A stretch of DNA of 44,951 nt, taken from positions 1-44,951 of the forward strand of contig JAGAMK010000031.1 of the NCBI GenBank assembly GCA_017624735.1, read 5' to 3'. Made by a program: the position numbers and the translations under genes. The notes below the pieces were generated by a model. It saw only the letters and a list, made by a program, of their open reading frames with translations, was not told the DNA's origin and did no database searches. Shown here piece after piece: positions 1 through 7,084 of this stretch. This DNA is from Clostridia bacterium. Lineage in GTDB: Bacteria; Bacillota; Clostridia; Oscillospirales; Acutalibacteraceae. Position 1 is the first letter of the stretch; every line of letters begins with the position of its first letter.

Positions 1-2
1 GT

Positions 3-107
3 CTCCCCTGAAAGGGGAGATGTCACGAAGTGACAGAGGGGTTATAATAATGTGCAAATAAACCCCTCAGTCTTGCCTTCGGCAATCCAGCTCCCCTTTC
101 AGGGGAG
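3..107. repeat. Two-arm palindromic repeat element, copy 1 (CCCC subtype)
   Basis: The element has two arms in inverted orientation. Each arm begins with the hairpin CTCCCCT-GAA-AGGGGAG and ends in GAGGGGTT. Between them lies a short inner hairpin that differs between arms: GTCAC-GAA-GTGAC on the left and, read from the other strand, TTGCC-GAA-GGCAA on the right. An AT-rich spacer joins the arms. The frame recurs at 35028-35070, and a related CCCTC subtype lies at 2548-2673 and 44876-44930. It sits downstream of the minus-strand phosphatase gene. No transposase is nearby. Confidence 0.85.
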
Positions 108-162
108 CCGAGAATAACTCAATTAAACAATTCTACAAACTCCAACTTATATTCAAATTCCC

Positions 163-197
163 AAACAAAAAAGAGAGTCAATCGACTCTCTTTCTTT
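163..197 (-). terminator. Rho-independent terminator of the HAD phosphatase gene
   Basis: Arms GAGAGTC (173-179) and GACTCTC (184-190) enclose a four-base loop. On the minus strand the stem is followed by a run of U from the A-rich stretch at 165-172. It lies just after the stop codon at 210. Confidence 0.85.
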
Positions 198-209
198 TGT
201 TTGTTTTAT

Positions 210-989
210 TTATTCTCTTGTAAGTATTTCCCCAACGTTTTCAAAAATGTACTTTGGTCTGTATGGGAACATATCAATAGTTTCCATTGACGTAACACCA
301 CTTAATACAAGAACTGTGTCAACGTTTGATTCAATACCTGCAATAATGTCAGTGTCCATTCTGTCACCGATAAATGCAATTTCCTCACTGTGACACCCCA
401 GCTTGCGAAGACCGTGACGAAGCATCAATGGGTTAGGCTTACCAACAAAATATGCTTTTTTGCCTGTCGCAATTTCAATCGGAGCAATAAGCGAACCAGT
501 TGCAGGCATAATTCCTCTTTCAGTAGGACCTGTAATATCAGGGTTTGTGCCGATGAGCTTTGCACCTTTAAGAACTAATTCAATCGCCTTTTCGATTTTT
601 TCAAAACTATATGTTCGTGTTTCTCCAACAACTACATAGTCAGGGTTGACGTCATTCATATAAATTCCTTGGTCGTAAAGTGCCTTTGAGAGAGCACCCT
701 CACCAATAACATAAGCAGTACAACCAGGTTTTTGATTGCTCAAAAATGCCGCAGTAGCCATAGCACTTGTGTAGAAATGGTCTGCAGAAACCTTAAGTCC
801 CATTCTTTCAAGTTTCATACTTAACTCGTGTGGAGTTTTTTCAGGGCTGTTTGTTAAGAAAACAAATTTTTTATCATTGTCTATCATCCAGTTTACGAAT
901 TCAGCAACACCTGGAAGAATTTTGTTACCGTGATAGATAACACCGTCCATATCGCTGATAAAACCTTTTTTGTTTAAAATATCATTCAT
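210..989 (-). CDS. HAD-IIA (NagD/AraL-like) sugar-phosphate phosphatase
   Basis: This cytosolic haloacid-dehalogenase hydrolase probably removes phosphate from sugar phosphates or similar metabolites; the substrate is not readable from sequence. The first motif DMDGVIYHG gives the nucleophile (about D13) and the acid/base aspartate two residues later. FLTNSP is motif II, and GKPNP and GDRMDTDI supply the lysine and Mg2+ aspartates. The cap region between motifs II and III is typical of the NagD class, and about 259 residues is the normal size. I chose the ATG at 989 because GGAGG lies eight bases before it; the GTG nine bases upstream overlaps that site. It is monocistronic and followed by its own terminator. 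Confidence 0.88.
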   Translation of the reverse strand: MNDILNKKGFISDMDGVIYHGNKILPGVAEFVNWMIDNDKKFVFLTNSPEKTPHELSMKLERMGLKVSADHFYTSAMATAAFLSNQKPGCTAYVIGEGALSKALYDQGIYMNDVNPDYVVVGETRTYSFEKIEKAIELVLKGAKLIGTNPDITGPTERGIMPATGSLIAPIEIATGKKAYFVGKPNPLMLRHGLRKLGCHSEEIAFIGDRMDTDIIAGIESNVDTVLVLSGVTSMETIDMFPYRPKYIFENVGEILTRE

Positions 990-1099
990 AGGTGACACCT
1001 CCGTCAGTCTTAATTCTAAAGGAATTTTATGTAAAAGTCAACTTTTAACTATTACAAATAATTGCGTACAAAGATTACTTTTTTATCTAACTTTACATA

Positions 1100-1128
1100 T
1101 TGATTATATCGCTTTACTGTGCTAAAAT
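1100..1128 (+). promoter_or_regulatory. Candidate sigma-A promoter of hisHF
   Basis: TTGATT (1100-1105) and TAAAAT (1123-1128) are 17 bases apart, about 35 bases upstream of the hisH start. No T-box or other leader structure is obvious in the short leader. Confidence 0.55.
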
Positions 1129-1164
1129 AAATTATTATCTCAAAGTACTTAAGGAATGACATAT

Positions 1165-1779
1165 ATGATTGCAATTATTGACTATGGCGCAGGAAATCTT
1201 CAAAGTGTAAAAAAAGCACTTGATTTCATCGGCGCAGAAAACATAATAACGGATAACCCGAAGGAAATTTTGTCTGCCGACAAAGTTCTTTTGCCGGGTG
1301 TTGGCTCATTTGGTGATGCCATGGACTCAATGGCAAAAAGCGGACTTGTTGAAACCGTAAAAGAATGTGCATTGAGTGGTAAGCCATTCTTGGGTATTTG
1401 CTTGGGACTTCAACTTTTGTTTGAGGAGTCCGAAGAGTCTCCGGGAGTAAAAGGTCTTGGTATTTTCAAGGGCAAAATTAAGAAATTCTCACCCGATATG
1501 GGACTTAAAATTCCTCACATTGGTTGGAATTCATTGAGCATTAAACAAAATGACACTCTCTTTAAAGGTATTCCCGAAAATTCCTATGTTTATTTTGTTC
1601 ATTCCTATTATCTCCACGCAGAGGACGAAAATGACATCGCAACTGTAACAAACTATGGAATAGACTTCCATTCTGCCGTGGGTAAAAACAATATCTTCGC
1701 AACCCAGTTCCACCCTGAAAAAAGCGGTGATGTGGGACTTCAAATACTTAAAAATTTCGCATCAATGGAGGTAAAGTAA
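1165..1779 (+). CDS. hisH: Imidazole glycerol phosphate synthase, glutaminase subunit
   Basis: HisH hydrolyses glutamine and channels ammonia to HisF, which forms imidazole glycerol phosphate and AICAR in histidine synthesis. It is a class I glutamine amidotransferase of 204 residues, a normal length. The nucleophile elbow GICLGLQ places Cys at about 79, and TQFHPEKSG gives His183 and Glu185 of the triad. The ATG at 1165 is preferred over the one at 1156 because AAGGA at 1151-1155 touches the earlier ATG but stands nine bases before the later one. The stop overlaps the hisF start by one base (TAATG), so the two subunits are translationally coupled. The other his genes are not in the window. 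Confidence 0.95.
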   Translation: MIAIIDYGAGNLQSVKKALDFIGAENIITDNPKEILSADKVLLPGVGSFGDAMDSMAKSGLVETVKECALSGKPFLGICLGLQLLFEESEESPGVKGLGIFKGKIKKFSPDMGLKIPHIGWNSLSIKQNDTLFKGIPENSYVYFVHSYYLHAEDENDIATVTNYGIDFHSAVGKNNIFATQFHPEKSGDVGLQILKNFASMEVK

Positions 1780-2534
1780 TGTACGCAAAAAGAATAATAC
1801 CATGCCTTGATGTTAAAAACGGACGAGTTGTAAAGGGCGTTAGTTTCGTTAATATCCGTGACGCAGGTGACCCTGTGGAATGTGCCATTGAGTACAACAA
1901 AAAAGGTGCTGATGAGTTGGTCTTGCTCGATATTACTGCTACTCACGAGGGCAGGGGAACAATGCTTGAAATAGTTCGTCAGGTTGCCGATAATATCTTT
2001 ATTCCTTTCACAGTTGGTGGGGGAATAAGAACAGTTGAAGATTTTAAGGAGTTGCTCCGTGCAGGTGCTGACAAAATTTCTGTAAACTCTGCCGCTGTGA
2101 GAAATCCAAACCTTATTAACGATGCTGCATATAAATTCGGTAGTCAATGTGTCGTGTGTGCCATTGATGCCAAACGAAATGATAAGGGTTGGGAAGTATA
2201 TCTTAACGGTGGACGAATCCCAACTGGAATAGATGCTGTTAAATGGGCAGAAGAAGCAGTTAAAAGGGGAGCAGGAGAAATTCTTCTTACAAGTATGGAT
2301 TGCGACGGTCAAAAACAAGGATATGATAATGACCTTAACCGTGCAGTTTCCGAGTGTGTAGGTGTACCCGTAATCGCATCGGGTGGTGCAGGCGCAAAAT
2401 CTCATTTCCTTGATGCTTTTAACGAGGGCAAAGCCGACGCAGTTTTAGCCGCATCCCTTTTCCACTTTAACGAAATTCCAATCATGGACTTAAAACACTA
2501 TCTCCGCGACAACGGAATATCAGTAAGATTATAA
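1779..2534 (+). CDS. hisF: Imidazole glycerol phosphate synthase, cyclase subunit
   Basis: HisF is a TIM-barrel enzyme that uses ammonia from HisH to convert PRFAR into imidazole glycerol phosphate and AICAR. The two catalytic aspartates are visible: D11 in [14 protein letters not shown] and D130 in CAIDAKR. Phosphate-binding glycine loops ([17 protein letters not shown]) are present. At 251 residues the protein is full length. It overlaps hisH by one base and is the last gene of this two-gene unit; a repeat element begins 13 bases after the stop and may act as its 3' hairpin. Confidence 0.96.
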   Translation: MYAKRIIPCLDVKNGRVVKGVSFVNIRDAGDPVECAIEYNKKGADELVLLDITATHEGRGTMLEIVRQVADNIFIPFTVGGGIRTVEDFKELLRAGADKISVNSAAVRNPNLINDAAYKFGSQCVVCAIDAKRNDKGWEVYLNGGRIPTGIDAVKWAEEAVKRGAGEILLTSMDCDGQKQGYDNDLNRAVSECVGVPVIASGGAGAKSHFLDAFNEGKADAVLAASLFHFNEIPIMDLKHYLRDNGISVRL

Positions 2535-2547
2535 TAAATTTCTTTCG

Positions 2548-2673
2548 CCTCCCTCTGACGAGGGAGGTGGCTTTGCCTTTGGGCAAAGACGGAGGGAGAG
2601 ATAAAGTCTGCTTAAAACCAAATCTCTCCCTCAGTCTCACTATCGTTCGACAGCTCCCTCGTCAGAGGGAGCC
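2548..2673. repeat. Two-arm palindromic repeat element, copy 2 (CCCTC subtype)
   Basis: The left arm starts with CCTCCCTC-TGAC-GAGGGAGG and ends GACGGAGGGAGAGAT; the right arm is its inverted partner. The inner hairpin of the left arm is CTTTGCC-TTTG-GGCAAAG. The right arm instead holds an unrelated, less perfect segment closed by GTC/GAC with a TCGTTCGA core. About 18 AT-rich bases separate the arms. The element lies between the convergent hisF and nitroreductase genes and probably serves as a bidirectional 3' structure. Confidence 0.85.
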
Positions 2674-2698
2674 AATTTTTATGTCTATTCGGTTTTTA

Positions 2699-2725
2699 TT
2701 TCACTTTGCACTTTGCATTTTGCGC
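2699..2725. repeat. Short CACTTTGCA-type repeat beside the palindromic element
   Basis: The stretch contains TTTCACTTTGCACTTTGC, an internally repetitive motif. Its reverse complement is very close to the sequence at 44821-44850. In both places it lies about 25-30 bases outside a CCCTC-subtype arm and in the same relative orientation, so it may be an extension of the element. It abuts the stop codon of the nitroreductase gene. Confidence 0.6.
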
Positions 2726-3256
2726 TTATTCGATAATTTCGCAAACATCTTCAAGTGCTTTTCTAACTTTATTTCTTGGGTTTTCATCTGCTGAATATCC
2801 TGTTGCAATAACAAGTCTGATTTTATCTTCTATTCCGAAGTATTCACGGACTTTTTCTTCCTCAACCATACCGATAATGCAAGTGCCGAGTCCTAAATCA
2901 GCCGCTTGCAAGCAGTAGTGAGCAACTGAAAGCCCAATGTCGTTTTCAGCCCATTTCTGACTGTTTTTAACTGTTTCAATAACAAAGGATTTGAGTGTTG
3001 CAGGTCTTTCTGTAACAACTGCAAATGCAGGGCAATTCTGCACGAATTTATTAGCACCGTTCGGCTGAATACAATCTCTTATCTTCTCTGCATTTTCCCC
3101 ACCATTGATAATATAATACTTCCAAGGCTGTGAATTACAAGCAGATGGGCTGAGTCTTGCAGCATCAACACATTTTTTGAGTAAATCCGTGCTTACAGGC
3201 TCACCGCTATAATTTCTGCAACTTTCTCTTTTAAGTATAAGTTCATTAAAATTCAT
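2726..3256 (-). CDS. Nitroreductase-family flavoprotein
   Basis: This is a 176-residue member of the FMN-dependent nitroreductase superfamily, which uses NAD(P)H to reduce nitro, quinone or related substrates. The FMN-phosphate segment near the N-terminus (KRESCRNYSGEPV), the SPSACNSQPWKYYI segment and the later LGLGTCIIG loop are characteristic. The physiological substrate cannot be inferred. AAGGAG stands about eight bases before the ATG at 3256. The gene is monocistronic, convergent with hisF and divergent from pncB. Confidence 0.87.
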   Translation of the reverse strand: MNFNELILKRESCRNYSGEPVSTDLLKKCVDAARLSPSACNSQPWKYYIINGGENAEKIRDCIQPNGANKFVQNCPAFAVVTERPATLKSFVIETVKNSQKWAENDIGLSVAHYCLQAADLGLGTCIIGMVEEEKVREYFGIEDKIRLVIATGYSADENPRNKVRKALEDVCEIIE

Positions 3257-3327
3257 AGGTTTAACTCCTTAAAATTTATTCTGTACCAATTATATATTAA
3301 AATTTGTTTTTGTTCAATAATTTGTTA

Positions 3328-3356
3328 TAGACTTTTGGTGAATAGTTTGATAAAAT
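3328..3356 (+). promoter_or_regulatory. Candidate sigma-A promoter of pncB-ppa
   Basis: TAGACT (3328-3333) and TAAAAT (3351-3356) are 17 bases apart. The -10 box ends about 20 bases before the pncB ATG, so the leader is very short. Confidence 0.5.
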
Positions 3357-3375
3357 ATTGTCAGGAGTGATTAGT

Positions 3376-4818
3376 ATGGTTAATAATCGTTTTTTAATGA
3401 CAGAACTTTATGAACTTACAATGGCTAACGGCTTTTTTATGAGTGGAAAGGCTAATGAAATTGCTCATTTCGATTTGTTCTTCAGAAAAGTTCCCGATAA
3501 AGGTGGCTTTGCAATTTTTGCAGGACTTTCCAGAATGATTGAACTCATTAAAAATATCTCTTTTACTGAGGAAGATTTAGAATATGTAAAGACCTTGGGA
3601 CTCTGTGACGAGTTTATCGACTATCTTCGTGATTTTAAATTCGAGTGCGATATCTGGTCAGTTCCCGAGGGTACTCCTGTTTTCCCTAATGAACCTATAA
3701 TCAAGGTTCGCGGACCTATTGTTCAGGCACAGCTTATTGAAACACTTTTGCTTGTTTGTATGAATCATCAGAGCCTTGTGGCAACAAAGGCTAACCGACT
3801 TGTACGTGCTGCAAAAGGTACAACTGTTGCAGAATTCGGTACTCGTCGTTCAAATGGCTTTGATATGGCTTTCTATGGCTCGCGTGCTGCATATATCGGT
3901 GGTTGCGTTGGTACATCGGGTGTTGTTCAGGGCAAGAAGTTCGGAATCCCTACAATGAACACTATGATTCATAGCTGGGTGCAGATGTTTGAGTCTGAGT
4001 ATGAAGCATTTTGTGAGTTTGCAAGACAATATCCTGATGATTGCTCTCTTGTGGTTGACACATACGATACAATCCGTTCAGGTGTGCCGAATGCGATTAA
4101 GGCTTTTGATACAGTTTTAAAACCTATGGGCAAGCGTCCTGTAAGTGTGAGAATTGACTCAGGCGATATTACTTATCTTTCAAAGAAAGTACGAAAAATG
4201 CTTGATGAGGCAGGCTATCCTGACTGTAACATTACTGCGTCCAACTCACTTGACGAATACATCATAAACGATATGATTTCCCAGGGTGCAAAGGTTGATT
4301 GCTTTGTTGTTGGTGAAAGACTCATTAACTCTGCATCATCACCACTTTTCAGCGGTGTTTATAAACTCTGTGCAGTTGAAACTGACGGTGAAATTATCCC
4401 TAAAATCAATCTTTCTGAAAATGTAAGCAAAATCACAACTCCACATTCAAAAATGCTTTATCGTCTTTTTGACTGTGACACAGGTAAGGCTATTGCTGAC
4501 GTGCTTACTTTACAGGATGAAGAAATAGACGAGAGTAAACCATATACTCTTTTTGACCCTGACTTTACATGGAAACGTAAAGAGGTTGAGAACTTCGTTG
4601 CGAGAAAATTGCTTGTTCCTGTTTTCGTGAATGGCGAATGTGTTTATGATGAACCATCCGTTGACGAAATCAGAGATTATTGCTCAGAACAGATTGACAA
4701 TCTCTGGGAAGAAGTTAAACGATTTGAAAATCCACATACCTATTATGTGGACTTGTCCGAGGAGTTGTGGAGAATTCGTAGGGACCTTATAGAAGAGCAT
4801 AAAGGAGCGAAAAAATAA
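3376..4818 (+). CDS. pncB: Nicotinate phosphoribosyltransferase
   Basis: PncB joins nicotinate and PRPP to nicotinate mononucleotide and pyrophosphate, an ATP-stimulated step of NAD salvage. The N-terminal TELYELTMANGFF, the FGTRRS segment and MIHSWVQMF (candidate phospho-acceptor His at about 199), plus the RIDSGD phosphoribosyl-binding segment, identify the family. The length of 480 residues is normal. The ATG at 3376 is chosen over an upstream in-frame TTG at 3358 because AGGAG stands eight bases before it. The stop overlaps the start of ppa (TAATG), so the enzyme that consumes the pyrophosphate product is made from the same message. Confidence 0.94.
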   Translation: MVNNRFLMTELYELTMANGFFMSGKANEIAHFDLFFRKVPDKGGFAIFAGLSRMIELIKNISFTEEDLEYVKTLGLCDEFIDYLRDFKFECDIWSVPEGTPVFPNEPIIKVRGPIVQAQLIETLLLVCMNHQSLVATKANRLVRAAKGTTVAEFGTRRSNGFDMAFYGSRAAYIGGCVGTSGVVQGKKFGIPTMNTMIHSWVQMFESEYEAFCEFARQYPDDCSLVVDTYDTIRSGVPNAIKAFDTVLKPMGKRPVSVRIDSGDITYLSKKVRKMLDEAGYPDCNITASNSLDEYIINDMISQGAKVDCFVVGERLINSASSPLFSGVYKLCAVETDGEIIPKINLSENVSKITTPHSKMLYRLFDCDTGKAIADVLTLQDEEIDESKPYTLFDPDFTWKRKEVENFVARKLLVPVFVNGECVYDEPSVDEIRDYCSEQIDNLWEEVKRFENPHTYYVDLSEELWRIRRDLIEEHKGAKK

Positions 4819-5351
4819 TGACAAATATCTGGCACGATATTTCTGCAGACAGAATTACAAGAAAAGACTTTGAAGCTGTAATTGAAATTTCAAAGGGTAG
4901 TAAAATGAAATATGAACTTGATAAGGAAACAGGTCTTTTAAAGCTTGACCGTGTTCTTCATACATCAACTCATTATCCTGCAAACTACGGCTTTATTCCC
5001 AGAACCTATGCAGATGATAACGACCCATTGGATGTGCTTGTTCTCTGTTCAGAAAAGATTGAACCAAGGGCACTTGTTCGCTGTTATCCAATCGGTGTTA
5101 TTTCTATGGTGGACGGCGGTCATGCTGACGATAAAATTATCGCAATCCCATTCGGTGACCCGACATATAATGGGTATAAGGACATCAGTCAACTTCCAAA
5201 GCATATTTTTGATGAGATGACTCATTTCTTTACAGTGTATAAGATGCTTGAAAATAAAGATACTGCAATTAACGAGGCACAGGGTGCTTTGGCGGCAGTG
5301 GATATTATAGAAGATGCCATCGAAAATTATAAAAAAATGTTTGTAAAATAA
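4818..5351 (+). CDS. ppa: Inorganic pyrophosphatase, family I
   Basis: The enzyme hydrolyses pyrophosphate to two phosphates and pulls biosynthetic reactions forward. The signature DNDPLDVLVL carries two of the metal-binding aspartates, and DGGHADDKIIAIP the third group. EISKGSKMKYELDKETG is the conserved N-terminal strand. The size of 177 residues matches the bacterial hexameric class. Many clostridia use the unrelated family II (DHH) enzyme, so a family I enzyme coupled to pncB is worth noting. A terminator follows about 75 bases after the stop. Confidence 0.93.
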   Translation: MTNIWHDISADRITRKDFEAVIEISKGSKMKYELDKETGLLKLDRVLHTSTHYPANYGFIPRTYADDNDPLDVLVLCSEKIEPRALVRCYPIGVISMVDGGHADDKIIAIPFGDPTYNGYKDISQLPKHIFDEMTHFFTVYKMLENKDTAINEAQGALAAVDIIEDAIENYKKMFVK

Positions 5352-5425
5352 GCTATGGCGAATGCGTATAAATGTGTATGAATGACTTAAAGAACAAAGA
5401 ATTTTATATAAAAAATATTAGAAAA

Positions 5426-5458
5426 GTGGTTGGCACATCAGATGTCAGCCGCTTTTTT
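5426..5458 (+). terminator. Rho-independent terminator after pncB-ppa
   Basis: A stem of about ten pairs (three of them G-U) is formed by GTGGTTGGCA (5426-5435) and TGTCAGCCGC (5443-5452). Six T follow. Confidence 0.75.
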
Positions 5459-5723
5459 GCTTGTAATTGTTGTTTATTTTTTTTCGATATATAATTTTAT
5501 ATCTTGAGTGTTAAAATAACATCTTAATAGTTTTGCGATTTCTCAATTTGCTGATAATGGATGATTTTAACTTTGTTTTTATATTTGCAGTATAATAAAT
5601 ATGGTGATAGAAATGTCAAAAGGATAGTAAAATATCGTAAATAAAAATATTCTTGCGACCAAACGAGATGAAAACGTACTTAATGGGTGAAAGGCCTTTG
5701 AAATTTGAAAGAGGGGTGAGTAT
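5459..5723. other. Long AT-rich intergenic leader of the sigma-factor island
   Basis: With the terminator before it, this makes a gene-free stretch of about 370 bases. I see no convincing coding frame, tRNA or riboswitch. A TATAAT at 5591-5596 has only a weak upstream partner (TTAACT with an 18-base spacer), so the main promoter of the island remains uncertain. The stretch just before the sigma gene holds a purine-rich ribosome-binding site (GAGGGGTGAG). Confidence 0.4.
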
Positions 5724-6278
5724 ATGGAAGACTTAATGATTATTGATTTGTTTTTTGCACGTAACGAACAAGCAATCAATGAAACTGACGCGAAGTACGG
5801 AAAATTGTGCCTTAGTATAGCAAACAATATTTTAAACAGTGACGAAGATGCTGAGGAATGTGTTAATGATACATATTTAAGTATATGGAAAAAAATCCCG
5901 CCAACGCGACCAAATGACTTCAAGTCATTTATTTGTAAAATAGTACGAAATTTATCTATAAAAAAACTTGAATATAATCTCGCATTGAAGCGCAGTAAAA
6001 ACATGACTGTATCATATTCAGAACTGGAAAATGTATTGTATGACAGTGACATCTGTGATGAAACAGAATATAAAAATATCGGGAAAATTATAAGTGATTT
6101 TTTGAGACAGGAAAAAGAGGAAGTGCGTAATGTGTTTATTCGTAAATACTTTTTCTTCGACTCTACCGGTGATATTGCAAGGCGATATTCATTTACAGAA
6201 AGTAAAGTCAAAAGTATGCTGTATCACTCTCGCAACAGATTAAAACAATATTTGAAAAAGGAGGGCATAGATATATGA
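5724..6278 (+). CDS. ECF-type RNA polymerase sigma factor
   Basis: This 184-residue protein has the two-domain layout of extracytoplasmic-function sigma factors. Region 2 spans roughly residues 15-85 (SIANNILNSDEDAEECVNDTYLSIWKKIPP, of which NDTYLSIWK is the typical 2.2-2.3 stretch). Region 4 is at about 125-178 (FIRKYFFFDSTGDIARRYSFTESKVKSMLYHSRNRLK in outline), a helix-turn-helix that should read the -35 element. The ATG at 5724 follows GAGGGGTGAG. The stop overlaps the next start by four bases (ATGA), the usual arrangement of a sigma/anti-sigma pair. The base composition looks more AT-rich than the flanking genes. Confidence 0.88.
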   Translation: MEDLMIIDLFFARNEQAINETDAKYGKLCLSIANNILNSDEDAEECVNDTYLSIWKKIPPTRPNDFKSFICKIVRNLSIKKLEYNLALKRSKNMTVSYSELENVLYDSDICDETEYKNIGKIISDFLRQEKEEVRNVFIRKYFFFDSTGDIARRYSFTESKVKSMLYHSRNRLKQYLKKEGIDI

Positions 6279-6985
6279 AAGCACCGAAATTAGCTCTTGC
6301 TGTGGGTTATATTGATGATGACCTTGTTTCAGACGCAGTTGATTATTTGCCGGTTCAAAGAAAAAACAAAATTCGCTACTGGAAATATGCTACAGTCGTT
6401 GCTGCTTGCATTGTAGTTGCTTTAGGAATTAACGGTTATTTAAAAAAATATGCAATTACAAATGATATTCATATAGAATATGATGTTAATGAACAATTTG
6501 ATAATGCAGATGGCAGTATGTTGTCTCACGATGATGTTACTCCTGAAATGGCAGAAAAAGGTGCAAAGGCGAATAATATACACAATCTTATTATAGGCTA
6601 TAATTTTGAATGGTATGGTAATTGCTATTATGATTACGATTCTGATTTAATTATGATTGGTTTGACAGAGAATACAGAAATAAATCAGAAAAAGATTGTT
6701 GAGATTATTGGCGATATTGCTGTTCAGTTTTTTGAGTGTGAGCATTCATATCATAAACTCGAAAAAATATATAACAAACTGGAAAGCAGACAGTTCTTGT
6801 TGATGATTATAGGTGTTAAGAGATATAATATCTCAGTCGTAAATAATTATGTTAATGTTTGCATTACAAGTGAAAAGAATCACCTAGCAATATATGTGGT
6901 GAATAAACTCGCTGACGAAGATGGTGCTGTTTCCTTTAAGGTGCTATCTGACCAACCGGCAGCAGATAGAGAAGAGAATAAATGA
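6275..6985 (+). CDS. Putative membrane-bound anti-sigma factor
   Basis: The 236-residue protein has a short cytosolic N-terminus (about 37 residues, with the acidic IDDDLVSDAVDY motif seen in many clostridial anti-sigma proteins), one transmembrane helix at about 38-55, and an extracytoplasmic domain of about 180 residues. That domain has no family I recognise. Function is inferred from topology and from the four-base overlap with the sigma gene. The cytosolic part is too short for a classical zinc-binding anti-sigma domain, so binding would depend on a short helix. An alternative is an unrelated membrane sensor. Confidence 0.6.
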   Translation: MKAPKLALAVGYIDDDLVSDAVDYLPVQRKNKIRYWKYATVVAACIVVALGINGYLKKYAITNDIHIEYDVNEQFDNADGSMLSHDDVTPEMAEKGAKANNIHNLIIGYNFEWYGNCYYDYDSDLIMIGLTENTEINQKKIVEIIGDIAVQFFECEHSYHKLEKIYNKLESRQFLLMIIGVKRYNISVVNNYVNVCITSEKNHLAIYVVNKLADEDGAVSFKVLSDQPAADREENK

Positions 6986-7004
6986 TTAAATGGGGGTGGT
7001 TACG

Positions 7005-7043
7005 ATGAACAGGAGTGAAGAAATAATAGGTTTGTTAGTATGA
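7005..7043 (+). CDS. Possible 12-residue micro-ORF in the sigma island
   Basis: A strong GGGGGTGG precedes an ATG that opens a 12-codon frame (MNRSEEIIGLLV) between the anti-sigma and peptidase genes. It could be a translated leader, a small peptide or a gene remnant. Only the ribosome-binding site supports it. Confidence 0.25.
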   Translation: MNRSEEIIGLLV

Positions 7044-7084
7044 TTTACTCGATAATGTCCAGTTTATAAAAAGGGGGATTTGGA

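Noticed and set aside
1-107. CRISPR array at the window start
   Set aside because: The repeats form one inverted pair with internal hairpins. There is no regular direct-repeat/spacer series and no cas gene in the window.
1029-1164. T-box or other riboswitch in front of hisHF
   Set aside because: The leader between the candidate promoter and hisH is only about 35 bases and has no T-box core or terminator hairpin.
1740-2405. Long minus-strand open frame (221 codons) opposite hisF
   Set aside because: It is antisense to an intact, motif-complete hisF. Its composition (many Cys, Phe, Ser) is typical of an antisense shadow, and no ribosome-binding site or promoter supports it.
2567-2794. Plus-strand open frame through repeat copy 2 into the nitroreductase 3' end
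   Set aside because: It is made of palindromic repeat sequence and antisense of the nitroreductase gene; no protein feature is visible.
5579-6211. Minus-strand open frame of 210 codons opposite the sigma factor
   Set aside because: It is antisense to the sigma gene, with Ser/Phe/Ile-rich shadow composition and no recognisable motif.
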